This document shows, piece by piece, positions 22,363-31,870 of a stretch of 64,000 nucleotides of DNA. The notes below the pieces were generated by a model, which was given only the letters and a program-made list of their open reading frames with translations, was not told where the DNA came from and did no database searches. Location of the stretch: the NCBI RefSeq assembly GCF_021390425.1, contig NZ_JAJUWY010000002.1, positions 186,001-250,000 on the forward strand, written 5' to 3'. The translations under genes were made by a program, and so were the position numbers. The DNA is from Lysobacter sp. GX 14042 (GTDB lineage: Bacteria > Pseudomonadota > Gammaproteobacteria > Xanthomonadales > Xanthomonadaceae). The first letter of the stretch is position 1; every line of letters starts with the position of its first letter.

Positions 22363-23781
22363 ATGAAACCCCGCCTCCAGGTCACCCTCGGCCAGCAACT
22401 GGTGATGACACCCCAGTTGCAGCAGGCCATCCGCCTGCTGCAGATGTCCGCCATCGAGCTCGAGGCGGAGCTCGCCGAGGCGGTGGAAAGCAATCCGTTG
22501 CTCGACTGGGTGGAAGCCGGGGGGCAGGAGGGCGCGTCCGGTGGCGATGCTGCGCCGGATGCCGGCGCCGGGGAGCAGGCCGGCCACGACGACGGCCCCA
22601 GCCCCGACGAGTGGGACCACGGCGAAGCCTGGCAACAGCGCACCGGGCCGGCCGATCCGGACGACGAATACGCTCCCGCCGAGCAGGTGGCCGGGAGCGA
22701 GAGCCTGCAGGACCACCTGCTCTGGCAGCTCCACCTGGGGCCGATGTCCCCGCGCGACCGCCAGATCGCCGTGGCCCTGATCGAGGCCATCGACGATGAC
22801 GGCTACCTGCGCGAGGCCCCGGAAACGGTGGTCGCCGGCCTCGACGGCCCGGCTCCCTCGGATGCCGAGATCCAGGCGGTGCTGGCGCAGGTCCAGCGCT
22901 TCGACCCGGTGGGGGTGGGCGCCCGCGACCTGTCCGAGTGCCTGTGCCTGCAACTGGACGTGCTCGGGCCCGACACGCCGGGCCGCGACATCGCCCTGCG
23001 ACTGGCCGGCAGCGCGCTGGAACGGCTGCCGCGGATGGAGCCGGCGGCACTGGCCGCCGAACTGGGCTGCGGACCCGGCGACGTGACCACCGCGATCGCC
23101 CTGCTGCGCTCCCTCGACCCGCGGCCCGGCGCGGCGCTCGGCGGGGTCTCCGGCGATACCTACGTCAGCCCCGACGTGGTCATCTGGCGCCAGGGCGGGG
23201 TATGGCGGGTCGGCCTGTCGGACAGCATGCGCCCGCGGGTCCATATCCACCGCGGCTACGAAGGCATGATCCGCCACGCCAGCACGGCCGATGCGAGCTA
23301 CCTCAAGGGCCACCTGCAGGAGGCGCGATGGCTGCTGCGCAGCCTGGAGGCGCGTGGCGAGACCCTGCTCAAGGTCACCCGCTGCCTGGTCCGCGAGCAG
23401 GCGGGTTTCCTGGAGTTCGGCGACGGCGCGCTGCGCCCGCTGACCCTGCGCGAGGTGGCCGCCGAGATCGGCCTGCACGAATCGACCGTGTCCCGCGCGA
23501 TCGCCCGCAAGTACGCCCGCACCCCGCGCGGCACCATCCCGCTGCGGGCCTTCTTCGCCTCCGGCGTGGGCGCCGGCACCGGCGGGGAGACGTCCAGCAC
23601 CGCGATCCAGTCGATGATCCGCAAGCTGGTGGACGCCGAGGACCCGCGCAAGCCGCTGTCGGACGCCAGGCTTGCCAGCGCGCTCAAGGAGGCGGGGGTT
23701 CCGGTCGCCCGCCGGACGGTCGCCAAGTACCGCGAAGCAATGGGGATCGCCTCCTCCCAGGACCGCGTGCGAATGGCCTGA
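22363..23781 (+). CDS. rpoN: RNA polymerase sigma-54 factor RpoN
   Basis: A 472-residue alternative sigma factor that recognises -24/-12 promoters and needs AAA+ activators. The Gln/Leu-rich region I (QQLVMTPQLQQAIRLLQMS) is at residues ~12-30, with an acidic low-complexity region II around residues 48-100. The core-binding and HTH region follows (LREVAAEIGLHESTVSRAIARKY). The RpoN box ARRTVAKYREAMGI lies near the C terminus. The ATG is 76 bases after lptB. It starts the nitrogen-PTS cluster. Confidence 0.97.
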   Translation: MKPRLQVTLGQQLVMTPQLQQAIRLLQMSAIELEAELAEAVESNPLLDWVEAGGQEGASGGDAAPDAGAGEQAGHDDGPSPDEWDHGEAWQQRTGPADPDDEYAPAEQVAGSESLQDHLLWQLHLGPMSPRDRQIAVALIEAIDDDGYLREAPETVVAGLDGPAPSDAEIQAVLAQVQRFDPVGVGARDLSECLCLQLDVLGPDTPGRDIALRLAGSALERLPRMEPAALAAELGCGPGDVTTAIALLRSLDPRPGAALGGVSGDTYVSPDVVIWRQGGVWRVGLSDSMRPRVHIHRGYEGMIRHASTADASYLKGHLQEARWLLRSLEARGETLLKVTRCLVREQAGFLEFGDGALRPLTLREVAAEIGLHESTVSRAIARKYARTPRGTIPLRAFFASGVGAGTGGETSSTAIQSMIRKLVDAEDPRKPLSDARLASALKEAGVPVARRTVAKYREAMGIASSQDRVRMA

Positions 23782-23851
23782 CGGGGGTCATGGAACCCCG
23801 CTGCGGCTGCGATATGCTGGCCTCCCGCAGTGACGTATGGAGGTAGTGCCG

Positions 23852-24181
23852 ATGCGTATCGAAGTCCATGGCCACGGTCTCGAGGTCACCGCCGCCCTGC
23901 ACGACTACGTCGAGACCCGGTTCAAGCGGGTCCAGCGCTACCTCGAGCAGTCCGATGACATCCGGGTCCAGCTGAAGCTGGACAAGCCGCGCCACTGTGC
24001 CGAGGCCACCGTCACCCGCCACGGCCGCAGCCTGCACGTGGATGCCGTGGGTGATGACATGTACGCCGCCATCGACCTGCTCACCGACAAGCTCGAGCGC
24101 GCCCTGGTGCGGGCCAAGGAAAAGCAGCATGACCAAGCGCGCCGCAACGAGGGCCTGGCCCGAAGCGGCGGGTTCGGCTGA
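23852..24181 (+). CDS. hpf: Ribosome hibernation promoting factor Hpf (short form)
   Basis: A 109-residue S30AE-family protein that binds the 30S decoding site in stationary phase. Landmarks are MRIEVHGHGLEVTAALHDYVE at the start, then VTRHGRSLHVDAVGDDMYAAIDLLTDKLERAL. There is no C-terminal dimerisation domain, so it is the short type that acts with RMF-like factors. GGAGGT lies seven bases before the ATG at 23852, which decides the start over a TTG-like upstream position. It sits between rpoN and ptsN, the classic order. Confidence 0.95.
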   Translation: MRIEVHGHGLEVTAALHDYVETRFKRVQRYLEQSDDIRVQLKLDKPRHCAEATVTRHGRSLHVDAVGDDMYAAIDLLTDKLERALVRAKEKQHDQARRNEGLARSGGFG

Positions 24182-24185
24182 CACC

Positions 24186-24647
24186 ATGGCATTGCAGGGT
24201 TTGCTGGAAGCCGGGCGCGTGGCGATCGTCGACACGCCCGGCGACCGCGCGGCGGTCATCGAGGCCGCCGCGCGGCTGCTTGCCGGGCCACCGGCCGATG
24301 CCGCCATGATCGGCAGCGGCCTGGCCGAGCGCGAACGCCTGGCCAGCACCGCGATCGGCCACGGAGTGGCGATCCCGCACGCGCGGGTCGACGGACTGGA
24401 ACAGGCCCGCGGCGCTTTCCTGCGGCTGTCCCCGCCGGTCGATTTCGGCGCCGCCGACGGCGAGCCGGTGGACCTGGTGCTGGCGATGGCGGTGCCGCAA
24501 GGCTCGATGCAGGGCCACCTGGAGCTGCTGGCCGAACTGGCCGAGCGCTTTTCCGACAACGGCTTCCGTGAGTGGCTGCGCCAGGCCGCCGACCACGGCG
24601 AGCTGGCGCGCCGGCTGCTGGACGGCGCCCGCCGGATCCAGGCATGA
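24186..24647 (+). CDS. ptsN: Nitrogen regulatory EIIA component PtsN
   Basis: A 153-residue PTS EIIA of the fructose/mannitol fold that has a regulatory rather than transport role. The phosphorylated histidine is H65 in [10 protein letters not shown]. The end segment [15 protein letters not shown] is typical of the family. It takes phosphate from an NPr/HPr-type carrier; only one HPr is encoded nearby, so that HPr probably serves it. The stop overlaps hprK by 4 bases. Confidence 0.95.
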   Translation: MALQGLLEAGRVAIVDTPGDRAAVIEAAARLLAGPPADAAMIGSGLAERERLASTAIGHGVAIPHARVDGLEQARGAFLRLSPPVDFGAADGEPVDLVLAMAVPQGSMQGHLELLAELAERFSDNGFREWLRQAADHGELARRLLDGARRIQA

Positions 24648-25624
24648 ACGCGGACGGCTCCCTGCCGCGGGCGCGGATCAGCGCCGGCGAACTGTTCGCC
24701 CGGCAACAAGAGCGCCTGGGCCTGCGCTGGCTCGCCGGCCAGGACGGCGCCGGACGCAGCCTGGAAGCGGTCGAGTCGAGCGACCGCCGCCCCTCGCTTG
24801 CCGGCTACCTCAACACCATCTACCCCAACAAGGTGCAGATCCTCGGCACCGAGGAACTGGCCTGGCTGGACGAGCTGGATTCGCGCCAGCGCTGGGAAAC
24901 CATCGGGAAGCTGATGCGCTCCGCCCCGCTGGCCCTGGTGGTCAGCAAGGACCGCGACTGCCCGCCGGACCTGGTCGAGGCGGCCGACGAATCGGCCACC
25001 CCGCTGTGGGTTTCCAGCCTGCGCGGCCACGAGTTGCTCAACCACCTGCAGTACCACCTGGCGCGGGCACTGGCGCCCCGGATCACCCTGCATGGGGTGT
25101 TCATGGAGATCTACTCCATCGGCGTGCTGATCACCGGCGACGCCGGTTCGGGCAAGAGCGAGCTGGCGCTGGAGCTGATCAGCCGCGGTCACCGGCTGGT
25201 CGCCGACGACGCGCCCGAGTTCACCCAGATCGCGCCCGACGTGCTCGACGGCCGCTGCCCGGAGATGCTCCGCGACCTGCTGGAGGTGCGCGGGCTCGGG
25301 GTGCTCGACATCCGCCAGATGTTCGGCGACACCGCGGTCAAGCCGCACAAGTACCTGCGGCTGATCATCCACCTGCAGCGCGTCGCCGGCCCCGGCGCGG
25401 TTGCGGGCGAGGACGGCCTGCAGCGGCTGACCGGCGACAACCGGGTGCGACCGGTGCTCGACCTGGACGTCCCCATGACCACCCTGCCGGTGATGCCCGG
25501 GCGCAATCTGGCAGTGCTGGCCGAAGCCGCCACGCGCCTGCACAGCCTGCGCTCCAAGGGCATGGACCCGGCGACCGCCTTCATTGCGCGGCACAGCAGC
25601 TTCCTGGAGCGCGGCGATGGCTGA
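24644..25624 (+). CDS. hprK: HPr kinase/phosphorylase HprK
   Basis: A 326-residue bifunctional enzyme that phosphorylates HPr on Ser46 and removes that phosphate. The N-terminal domain includes [18 protein letters not shown]. The catalytic domain has Walker [15 protein letters not shown] and the HprK signature [16 protein letters not shown]. Uncommon in enterobacteria but usual in xanthomonads. It is coupled to ptsN by a 4-base overlap and overlaps rapZ by 8 bases. An HPr with an intact Ser46 site is encoded three genes later, so the module is complete. Confidence 0.96.
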   Translation: MNADGSLPRARISAGELFARQQERLGLRWLAGQDGAGRSLEAVESSDRRPSLAGYLNTIYPNKVQILGTEELAWLDELDSRQRWETIGKLMRSAPLALVVSKDRDCPPDLVEAADESATPLWVSSLRGHELLNHLQYHLARALAPRITLHGVFMEIYSIGVLITGDAGSGKSELALELISRGHRLVADDAPEFTQIAPDVLDGRCPEMLRDLLEVRGLGVLDIRQMFGDTAVKPHKYLRLIIHLQRVAGPGAVAGEDGLQRLTGDNRVRPVLDLDVPMTTLPVMPGRNLAVLAEAATRLHSLRSKGMDPATAFIARHSSFLERGDG

Positions 25625-26525
25625 CACCTCCCCTTCCCTGTCCGACCCGGTCCTGCAGGCCGCCACCAGCCTGGTGGTGGTCAGCGGCATGTCCGGTTCG
25701 GGCAAGTCGGTGGCCCTGAAGACCTTCGAGGACCTGGGCTACTACTGCGTCGACAACCTGCCCGCGGCGCTGCTGCCGGACTTCGTGCACTCGGTCGCCG
25801 GCGATGGCGGCGGACCCACGCTGCTGGCGGTCGGCATCGACGTGCGCAACACGCATGGCGACCTGACCGCGATTCCCGGGTGGCTGTCGGAGGTCGGCAA
25901 GCTCGGCCTGGACCCGCGGCTGATGTTCCTCGACAGCGACAGCGACGTGCTGCTGCGCCGCTACGCCGACACCCGCCGGCGGCACCCGCTGAGCCACTAC
26001 GGCCTGTCGCTGGCCGATGCCATCGCGCTGGAGCGGCAGGTCCTGCGGCCGTTGCGGCAGATGGCCGACCTGGTGATCGACACCAGCACGATGAACGTGC
26101 ACCAGATGCGCCGGCGGATCATCACCGAGTTCGGCCTGGGCGACGACTCCACGGTCTCGCTGCTGTTCGAATCCTTCGCCTACCGCCACGGGGTGCCACC
26201 GGACGCGGACTTCGTGTTCGACGCCCGCTGCCTGCCCAACCCGCACTGGGACCCGGTGCTGCGTCCGCTGTCCGGGCGCGACCGCGCGGTCGCCGAGCAC
26301 CTGGACCACCAGCCGGAGGTGCAGGAGTTCGCCGATCAGGTCGGCCGCTTCCTCGACACCTGGCTGCCACGGCTGCGCGCCGGCAACACCCGCAGCTACG
26401 TCACCGTCGCCTTCGGCTGCACCGGCGGGCGGCACCGCTCGGTCTACCTGGCCGAGGCGATGGCCGAGCGCGCCCGCGACCAGGGCTGGGACGAGGTCGC
26501 CGTGCACCACCGGGAGCTGGACTGA
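25617..26525 (+). CDS. rapZ: RNase adapter protein RapZ
   Basis: A 302-residue P-loop protein; in E. coli it binds the small RNA GlmZ and directs RNase E to it, controlling glucosamine-6-P synthesis. Walker [15 protein letters not shown] is at residues ~21-34, DVRN follows the Walker B region, and the C-terminal domain has [17 protein letters not shown]. It starts inside the end of hprK. No GlmZ-like RNA is seen here, so the RNA target is unknown. The location in a PTS cluster suggests control through phosphorylated PTS proteins. Confidence 0.96.
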   Translation: MADTSPSLSDPVLQAATSLVVVSGMSGSGKSVALKTFEDLGYYCVDNLPAALLPDFVHSVAGDGGGPTLLAVGIDVRNTHGDLTAIPGWLSEVGKLGLDPRLMFLDSDSDVLLRRYADTRRRHPLSHYGLSLADAIALERQVLRPLRQMADLVIDTSTMNVHQMRRRIITEFGLGDDSTVSLLFESFAYRHGVPPDADFVFDARCLPNPHWDPVLRPLSGRDRAVAEHLDHQPEVQEFADQVGRFLDTWLPRLRAGNTRSYVTVAFGCTGGRHRSVYLAEAMAERARDQGWDEVAVHHRELD

Positions 26526-26914
26526 TGGTCGGCGTGCTACTGGTCACCCACGAGGGCGTGGGGCCGGCACTGCTGGCCACCGCCGAACGCCTGCTGGCGC
26601 GGTTGCCGCTGCCGGCCACCACGCTGGAGGTGGCCTTCGACGCCTCCCCCTCGCAGGTACTGCCCGCGGCCAGCGCGGCCATGCGCAAGGTCGACCGCGG
26701 CGAGGGCGTGCTGGTGCTGACCGACCTGTACGGCGCCAGCCCGGCCAACCTGGCCGCCGAGCTGTCACGGCTGGGGACCCCGGTACGGCGCGTGTCCGGC
26801 GCCAGCCTGGCAATGCTGCTGCGGGTGATGAACTACCCTGAACTGGCGCTCGACGAGCTGCCCGCCGTGGCCGCCGCCGGTGCCCGCAACGGCGTGGTGC
26901 TGGACGATGCCTGA
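26525..26914 (+). CDS. PTS EIIA component, mannose/fructose family
   Basis: A 129-residue EIIA of the mannose (ManX N-terminal domain) fold. The phospho-acceptor is H9 in VLLVTHEGVGPALL, and LTDLYGASPANL is the second family block. No EIIB, EIIC or EIID genes are nearby, so it probably regulates rather than transports sugar. It shares one base with the rapZ stop (TGATG) and is followed by ptsH after 12 bases. Confidence 0.94.
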   Translation: MVGVLLVTHEGVGPALLATAERLLARLPLPATTLEVAFDASPSQVLPAASAAMRKVDRGEGVLVLTDLYGASPANLAAELSRLGTPVRRVSGASLAMLLRVMNYPELALDELPAVAAAGARNGVVLDDA

Positions 26915-26926
26915 TACGGAGCAGCC

Positions 26927-27193
26927 ATGATCGAGCGCGAACTCATCGTCGGCAACCAGCTCGGCCTGCACGCCCGGGCCACCGCCCGGCTGGTCCAGCT
27001 GCTGTCGGGCTACGCCTGCAGCGCCACGCTGGTCGCCAAGGGCCGGGAGGTGAACGCCAAGAGCATCATGGGCGTGATGCTGCTGGCCGCGGGACGTGGC
27101 ACGCGGGTGCTGCTGCGGGTGAGCGGCGAGGACGAGCAGGCCTGCGCGGACGCGGCCGCCGGCTTGTTCGAGCGGCACTTCGACGAGGCCTGA
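26927..27193 (+). CDS. ptsH: Phosphocarrier protein HPr
   Basis: An 88-residue HPr. H15 in NQLGLHARATA accepts phosphate from EI, and S46 in VNAKSIMGVMLLAAG is the HprK target, so both regulatory sites are intact. In length and sequence it is a normal HPr rather than an NPr variant. GGAGC precedes the ATG. It stands between the mannose-type EIIA and ptsI, and is probably the only phosphocarrier of this regulatory PTS. Confidence 0.96.
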   Translation: MIERELIVGNQLGLHARATARLVQLLSGYACSATLVAKGREVNAKSIMGVMLLAAGRGTRVLLRVSGEDEQACADAAAGLFERHFDEA

Positions 27194-27202
27194 GGAGCGC
27201 GC

Positions 27203-28936
27203 ATGCGCCGCCAGTTCCAGGGCCAGGGAGCCTCGCGCGGGAGCGCCCTCGGCCGCGCCTGGGTGCGGCTGCCGGACGTCCTGGAAGTCGGCGAGCAGCA
27301 CATCGCCGCCGACCAGGTGGACGCCGAACTGGAACGCCTGCACCAGGCCGTCGGGCGGGTCCGCGCCGAGATGCAGGCCCTGCGCGAACGCCTCCAGGAC
27401 GCATTGGCCCCCGAGCTGGGCCAGTTCCTCGACCTGCATGCCCTGCTGCTGGAGGACCCCGAACTGCTGCAGGGGCTCGACGAGGCGATCCGCGGCCAGC
27501 AGCTGAGCGCGGACTACGCCCTGCACCTGCAGCGCGAGCGCATCACCGCCGGCTTCCGGGCGATGGACGATGTGTATTTCCGCAGCCGGGTGGAGGACGT
27601 CGACCAGGTCATCGGGCGCATCCACGCCAGCCTGCACGCACGCCACGACGGCCGCGCCGGCATGGCCGGCGAGGTGCTGGTGGCCGAGACGGTGCCGCCG
27701 GCCGAGCTGGCCCAGCTGCAGCAGCAGGGCGTCGTCGCCGTGGTCACCACCGGCGGCAGCCCGCTGTCGCACAGCGCGATCCTGGCCCGCAGCCTGCACC
27801 TGCCGATGGTGGTCGGGGTTCCCGGCCTGCTGCAGCGGCTCAGCGACGGCGAGGTGCTGACCGTCGACGGCACCAGCGGCGAGGTGGTGGCCGCGCCCGG
27901 GCCGGCCGACCTGCGCCGCCACCGCGAGCGCCGCCGGGCCGTCGCGCGCGAGCTGCGCGCGCTGCGCCGGTTGCGTCGCGAACCCACTCGCACCCTGGAC
28001 GGGGTGGAGATCGGGCTGTACGCCAACGCCGAGTCGCCCGGCGACGTCGCCCGGGCGCACGCGCTGGGGGCCGCCGGCATCGGCCTGTACCGCACCGAGT
28101 TCCTGTTCCTGCAGCGCACCGTGGTGCCCGGCGAGGACGAGCAGTTCCACGCGTATCGCGACGTCCTGCTGGCCATGGACGGACGCCCGGTGACCATCCG
28201 CCTGCTCGACCTGGGCGCCGACAAGGCCGACCGGACCGGGCTGGCGCTGCGCGACGAGCCCAACCCGGCGCTCGGCCTGCGCGGCATCCGCCTGGCGATG
28301 GCGCGGCCCGCACTGCTGGAGACCCAGTTGCGCGCGCTGCTGCGCGCCTCGGCCTACGGCCGGTTGCGGATCCTGGTGCCGATGGTCGCCGGCCGCGAGC
28401 AGGTCCGGCACGTGCGCACCGTGATCGACCGGCTCTCGGTGGAGCTGCGGACCGCGGGCCATGGCGTGGCCGAGGGCATCCAGGTCGGGGCGATGATCGA
28501 GGTGCCGGCCGCCGCGCTGGCGCTGTCGACCCTCATCGGCGACGTGGACTTCCTCTCGATCGGTACCAACGACCTGGTGCAGTACCTGCTGGCCGCCGAC
28601 CGCGACAACGAGGCACTGGGCGAGTTCTACACCCCGCTGCACCCGGCCGTGTTGCGGGTGCTGCGCGACGTCATCCGCACCGGCAAGGTGCACGGGCGGC
28701 CGGTGTCGGTGTGCGGCGAGCTGGCCGGCGACCCGGACCTGTCACCGCTGCTGCTGGCACTGGGGCTGGAGCAGTTCAGCCTGCATCCGGCGACCCTGCT
28801 GGATGTGCGGCAGGTCCTGCGCGCCTGTGACCTGTCACGGCTGCGGGCACGGCTCCCGGCATTGATGCGGGCGCCCGACCGGCCGGCGATCGAGCGCTGG
28901 ATCACCCGCCAGCAACCGCGGATCGAAGGCGCCTGA
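27203..28936 (+). CDS. ptsI: Phosphoenolpyruvate-protein phosphotransferase (EI)
   Basis: A 577-residue enzyme I that moves phosphate from PEP to HPr. The active histidine lies in GGSPLSHSAILARS (about residue 190). The PEP-binding barrel shows ALGAAGIGLYRTEFLF, FLSIGTNDLVQY and the catalytic cysteine in VSVCGELAGDP. No N-terminal GAF domain is present, so it is PtsI rather than the nitrogen-specific PtsP. It ends the PTS run; a lipoprotein gene faces it after one base. Confidence 0.96.
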   Translation: MRRQFQGQGASRGSALGRAWVRLPDVLEVGEQHIAADQVDAELERLHQAVGRVRAEMQALRERLQDALAPELGQFLDLHALLLEDPELLQGLDEAIRGQQLSADYALHLQRERITAGFRAMDDVYFRSRVEDVDQVIGRIHASLHARHDGRAGMAGEVLVAETVPPAELAQLQQQGVVAVVTTGGSPLSHSAILARSLHLPMVVGVPGLLQRLSDGEVLTVDGTSGEVVAAPGPADLRRHRERRRAVARELRALRRLRREPTRTLDGVEIGLYANAESPGDVARAHALGAAGIGLYRTEFLFLQRTVVPGEDEQFHAYRDVLLAMDGRPVTIRLLDLGADKADRTGLALRDEPNPALGLRGIRLAMARPALLETQLRALLRASAYGRLRILVPMVAGREQVRHVRTVIDRLSVELRTAGHGVAEGIQVGAMIEVPAAALALSTLIGDVDFLSIGTNDLVQYLLAADRDNEALGEFYTPLHPAVLRVLRDVIRTGKVHGRPVSVCGELAGDPDLSPLLLALGLEQFSLHPATLLDVRQVLRACDLSRLRARLPALMRAPDRPAIERWITRQQPRIEGA

Positions 28937-28937
28937 C

Positions 28938-29324
28938 TCAGCCGCCGTTGCAGGGGCCGGGGCCGGCACGCAGCGCCGCCAGCAGCATCCCGGTCTCACG
29001 GTCCAGCAGGACGAACAGCATCCCGTCCGAGGTCCATTGGCCGGTCTCCTCGGCCCCCGCGGCGTCGTTGCTGCGCGCGAACACCTGGCGCTGGTCGCTG
29101 ACCTGGATCTCGACCTTCGAGGTCAGCGAGGACGGCACCTCCCAGCGGGCGACGGCGCGATAGGCGCCGCCATCGCAGCTGGCACCGGCCAGCGGCTCGA
29201 CGGTGAACGCCACCCCCGGCTCCAGGAACGGCAGCTGCGCGGGCACCTCGTCGGCTCGCCCGCAGGCGGCCAGCAGCGCCACGAGGGCGGCGGCGGGAAG
29301 GACACGGCGGAAACATGCGTGCAT
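28938..29324 (-). CDS. Hypothetical lipoprotein
   Basis: A 128-residue protein with a lipoprotein signal: hydrophobic core PAAALVALLA and lipobox LLAAC, cysteine at about residue 21. The mature part has a further Cys near the middle (GASCDGGAYR) and one near the C terminus (GPGPCNGG), which could pair. I recognise no domain. GMLFVLLDRETGMLLAALRAGPG looks like one face of a small beta-sandwich. It lies tail to tail with ptsI and divergent from mgtE. Function unknown. Confidence 0.7.
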   Translation of the reverse strand: MHACFRRVLPAAALVALLAACGRADEVPAQLPFLEPGVAFTVEPLAGASCDGGAYRAVARWEVPSSLTSKVEIQVSDQRQVFARSNDAAGAEETGQWTSDGMLFVLLDRETGMLLAALRAGPGPCNGG

Positions 29325-29405
29325 CGGCGGCGTCAGCGGCTGCGGCGGGGCGATACCAATACCACGACAGGCAACGCCGCGGTGGGCAAGCCGCACGGCA
29401 ACGGG

Positions 29406-29411
29406 GATAAT
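29406..29411 (+). promoter_or_regulatory. Probable -10 element of mgtE
   Basis: GATAAT in the divergent gap before mgtE, with an expected start near 29418 and a ~50-base leader. No Mg2+ riboswitch-like structure is evident to the eye. Confidence 0.35.
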
Positions 29412-29469
29412 TGCCGCCATGAACGCCTGATTGCCGCCGCGGCTGCGGCTTACGACCCGGAGTAGCCCA

Positions 29470-30831
29470 TTGGCCGAAGCCGACCGCCACGACAAGACGT
29501 CGCACCAGTTGCGGTTGCTCTCCGACGCGCTTGAAAGCGGGCGGCTGGGACCGGTCAAGCGCCTGGTCAACACCCTCTCCCCGGCCGAGATCGGCAACCT
29601 GCTGGAGTCGCTGCCGCTGGGCAAGCGCATCATCGTCTGGGGCCTGGTGGACCCGGACGACGACGGCGAGGTGCTGGTCCACGTGGGCGACGAGGTCCGC
29701 GAAAGCCTGCTGGCGGACATGGACCCCGACGAGATCGTCTCCGCGGTCGAGGACCTGGACATCGACGACCTCGCCGACCTGGTCGAGGACCTGCCGGCCA
29801 CGGTCATCGACGAGGTCCTCAAGTCGATGGACCGGGAGAACCGCGAGCGCCTGGAGCAGGTGCTGTCCTACCCCGAGGACACCGCCGGCCGGCTGATGAA
29901 CCCGGACGTGGTGACGGTGCGCGCCGACACCACCGTCGACGTGGTCCTGCGCTACCTGCGCCTGCGCGGCGAACTGCCCGAACACACCGACTACCTCTAC
30001 GTGGTCAACCGCCGCCACAAGTACCTGGGCCGGATCGGCCTGGCGCAGCTGCTGACCCACGATGCCGCCACTCCGATCAACCAGCTGCTCGACGACGAAC
30101 AGCCGGCGATCGAGGTCGACGAATCGGCCAGCGAGGTGGCGCGCCGGTTCTCCGACCGCGACTGGCTCAGCGCACCGGTGGTCGACGACAGTTACATCCT
30201 GCTCGGCCGGATCACCATCGACGACGTGGTCGACATCATCCGCGAGCAGGCCGAGCACCAGGCCCTGAGCGCCGCCGGCCTGGACGAGGACGAGGACCTG
30301 TTCAGCCCGGCCATCCGCGCCTTCCGGCGCCGCCTGGTGTGGCTGGGCGTGAACCTGGGCACCGCCTTCATCGCCGCCAGCGTGATCGGCCGTTTCGAGG
30401 ACTCGATCGAGGAGATCGTCGCCCTGGCGATCCTGATGCCGATCGTTGCCGGCATGGGCGGCAATGCCGGCACCCAGGTACTGGCGCTGATGATCCGCGG
30501 CCTGGCGCTGGGGCAGATCGGCACCTCCAACTTCCGCGTCTTGCTGCGCAAGGAAATCGCCGTGGCGATGATCAACGGCCTGCTGCTGGGGGCAGGGCTG
30601 GGGCTCATCGTGCTGGCCTGGTTCCACAGTCCCATGCTGTCGCTGGTGATCGGCACCGCCCTGACCATCAACCTGCTCACCGCCGCCACCGCCGGCGTGC
30701 TGGTGCCATTGAACCTCAAGCGCCTGGGCTTCGACCCGGCACTGGCCGGTGGCGTGCTGCTGACCACCATCACCGACGTGATGGGCTTCGTCAGCTTCCT
30801 GGGCCTGGCAACCCTGATCCTGTTGCACTAG
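29470..30831 (+). CDS. mgtE: Magnesium transporter MgtE
   Basis: A 453-residue Mg2+ channel/transporter. The acidic MgtE_N domain lies in residues ~20-130 (LSPAEIGNLLESLP, DLVEDLPATVIDEVL). Two CBS domains follow (EDTAGRLMNPDVVTV, AIEVDESASEV), then five C-terminal TM helices including ALAILMPIVAGMGGNAGTQ, the pore signature. The start is TTG, decided by CGGAG seven bases upstream and the usual length; the ORF runs 13 codons further without support. Confidence 0.95.
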   Translation: MAEADRHDKTSHQLRLLSDALESGRLGPVKRLVNTLSPAEIGNLLESLPLGKRIIVWGLVDPDDDGEVLVHVGDEVRESLLADMDPDEIVSAVEDLDIDDLADLVEDLPATVIDEVLKSMDRENRERLEQVLSYPEDTAGRLMNPDVVTVRADTTVDVVLRYLRLRGELPEHTDYLYVVNRRHKYLGRIGLAQLLTHDAATPINQLLDDEQPAIEVDESASEVARRFSDRDWLSAPVVDDSYILLGRITIDDVVDIIREQAEHQALSAAGLDEDEDLFSPAIRAFRRRLVWLGVNLGTAFIAASVIGRFEDSIEEIVALAILMPIVAGMGGNAGTQVLALMIRGLALGQIGTSNFRVLLRKEIAVAMINGLLLGAGLGLIVLAWFHSPMLSLVIGTALTINLLTAATAGVLVPLNLKRLGFDPALAGGVLLTTITDVMGFVSFLGLATLILLH

Positions 30832-30871
30832 CGCTGCCGCGCCGGCCGGCGGGCAGGCCACGATGGCGGTG

Positions 30872-30910
30872 GCCAGGCCCACCGCCTGGCGGGGGTGGCG
30901 CCTACCGGTG
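30872..30910. repeat. REP-like element, class 1, diverged copy c
   Basis: A short hairpin (GCCAGG with CCTGGC, 30872-30890) followed by GCGCCTACCGGTG, which is identical over 13 bases to the tail of the copy at 10774-10799. It lies in the gap between mgtE and the ligase gene. Confidence 0.45.
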
Positions 30911-30985
30911 CCCGGGCATCCGGCTGATTGGCGGGCCTGCAGGGCGCCGCTTTACTGGGCGCGTGTTCCCGGATGGTGCGCCGTG

Positions 30986-31870
30986 ATGTTCCGACTCCTG
31001 TTCCTGTGCTGCCTACTGGCCATCGTGGCCGCAGGCCCGGCACGCGCCGCCCCGCCGCAGCTGATGCTGGCGGTCCCCTACGCCGAGGGCATCGATCCCC
31101 GGGAGTACTGGGTCAGCGAGAAGCTCGACGGGGTCCGCGGGCGCTGGGACGGGGCCGCGCTGTGGACCCGCGGGGGCTACCGGATCACGCCCCCCGGGTG
31201 GTTCACGCGGGGCTGGCCGGACCAGCCCATCGACGGCGAACTGTGGATCTCACGCGGCCGCTTCGAGGAACTCAGCGGGCTGGTCCGCAGCGCCACCGCG
31301 GACCCGGAGCTGTGGCGGCAGGTCCGCTTCATGGCCTTCGACCTGCCCCGGCACCCCGGCGGGTTCGACGCCCGCCTGCGGGCGCTGCGGGAACTGGTGA
31401 GCGGCAGCGGCAGCAACTCGCTGCAGCTGGTCGACCAGGTGCGCGTGGCCGGCAGCGGCGAACTCGACCGGCGGCTGGAGGCGGTGGTCGCCGCCGGGGG
31501 CGAAGGACTGATGCTCCACCACCGCGACTCGGCCTACCGCGCCGGCCGCAGCGAGCAGTTGCTGAAATACAAGCCGTACGACGACGCGGAAGCGCGGGTG
31601 GTGGGCTACACCGACGGACGGGGCAAGTACGCGGGCCTGGTCGGCGCACTGGTGGTCGAGCGCGCGGACGGCCTGCGCTTCCGGCTGGGCAGCGGCCTCA
31701 GCGACGCGCAGCGGGCACGCCCGCCGCCAAGGGGCAGCTGGGTGACCTACCGCTACAACGGGCTCACCTCGAACGGCGTGCCGCGATTCGCCCGGTTCCT
31801 GCGGGTTCGCCACGAGATGCCCCCGCCCGATCCGCAGCCCGCGGCGACGCCGGCTCAGGCGACGCCGTGA
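30986..31870 (+). CDS. ATP-dependent DNA ligase, exported (LigE type)
   Basis: A 294-residue ligase with a signal peptide (FLCCLLAIVAAGPARA, about residues 5-22), so it should work in the periplasm. Motif I is SEKLDGVRGRWDG with K47 as the AMP-binding lysine. Further nucleotidyltransferase motifs are DGELWISRGRFEEL, MAFDLPRH, GEGLMLHH and LLKYKPY. A short OB-fold follows. There are no DNA-binding accessory domains, as in LigE-type enzymes, which are linked to DNA uptake in competent bacteria. The 3' end overlaps convergent pyrB by 16 bases. An alternative GTG start lies one codon upstream. Confidence 0.9.
   Translation: MFRLLFLCCLLAIVAAGPARAAPPQLMLAVPYAEGIDPREYWVSEKLDGVRGRWDGAALWTRGGYRITPPGWFTRGWPDQPIDGELWISRGRFEELSGLVRSATADPELWRQVRFMAFDLPRHPGGFDARLRALRELVSGSGSNSLQLVDQVRVAGSGELDRRLEAVVAAGGEGLMLHHRDSAYRAGRSEQLLKYKPYDDAEARVVGYTDGRGKYAGLVGALVVERADGLRFRLGSGLSDAQRARPPPRGSWVTYRYNGLTSNGVPRFARFLRVRHEMPPPDPQPAATPAQATP

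Noticed and set aside
26765-28693. 642-codon open frame on the minus strand
   Set aside because: Antisense to EIIA, ptsH and ptsI, which have all family motifs.
28996-30882. 628-codon open frame on the minus strand
   Set aside because: Antisense to mgtE; Gln/His/Val-rich pattern typical of reversed GC-rich coding sequence.
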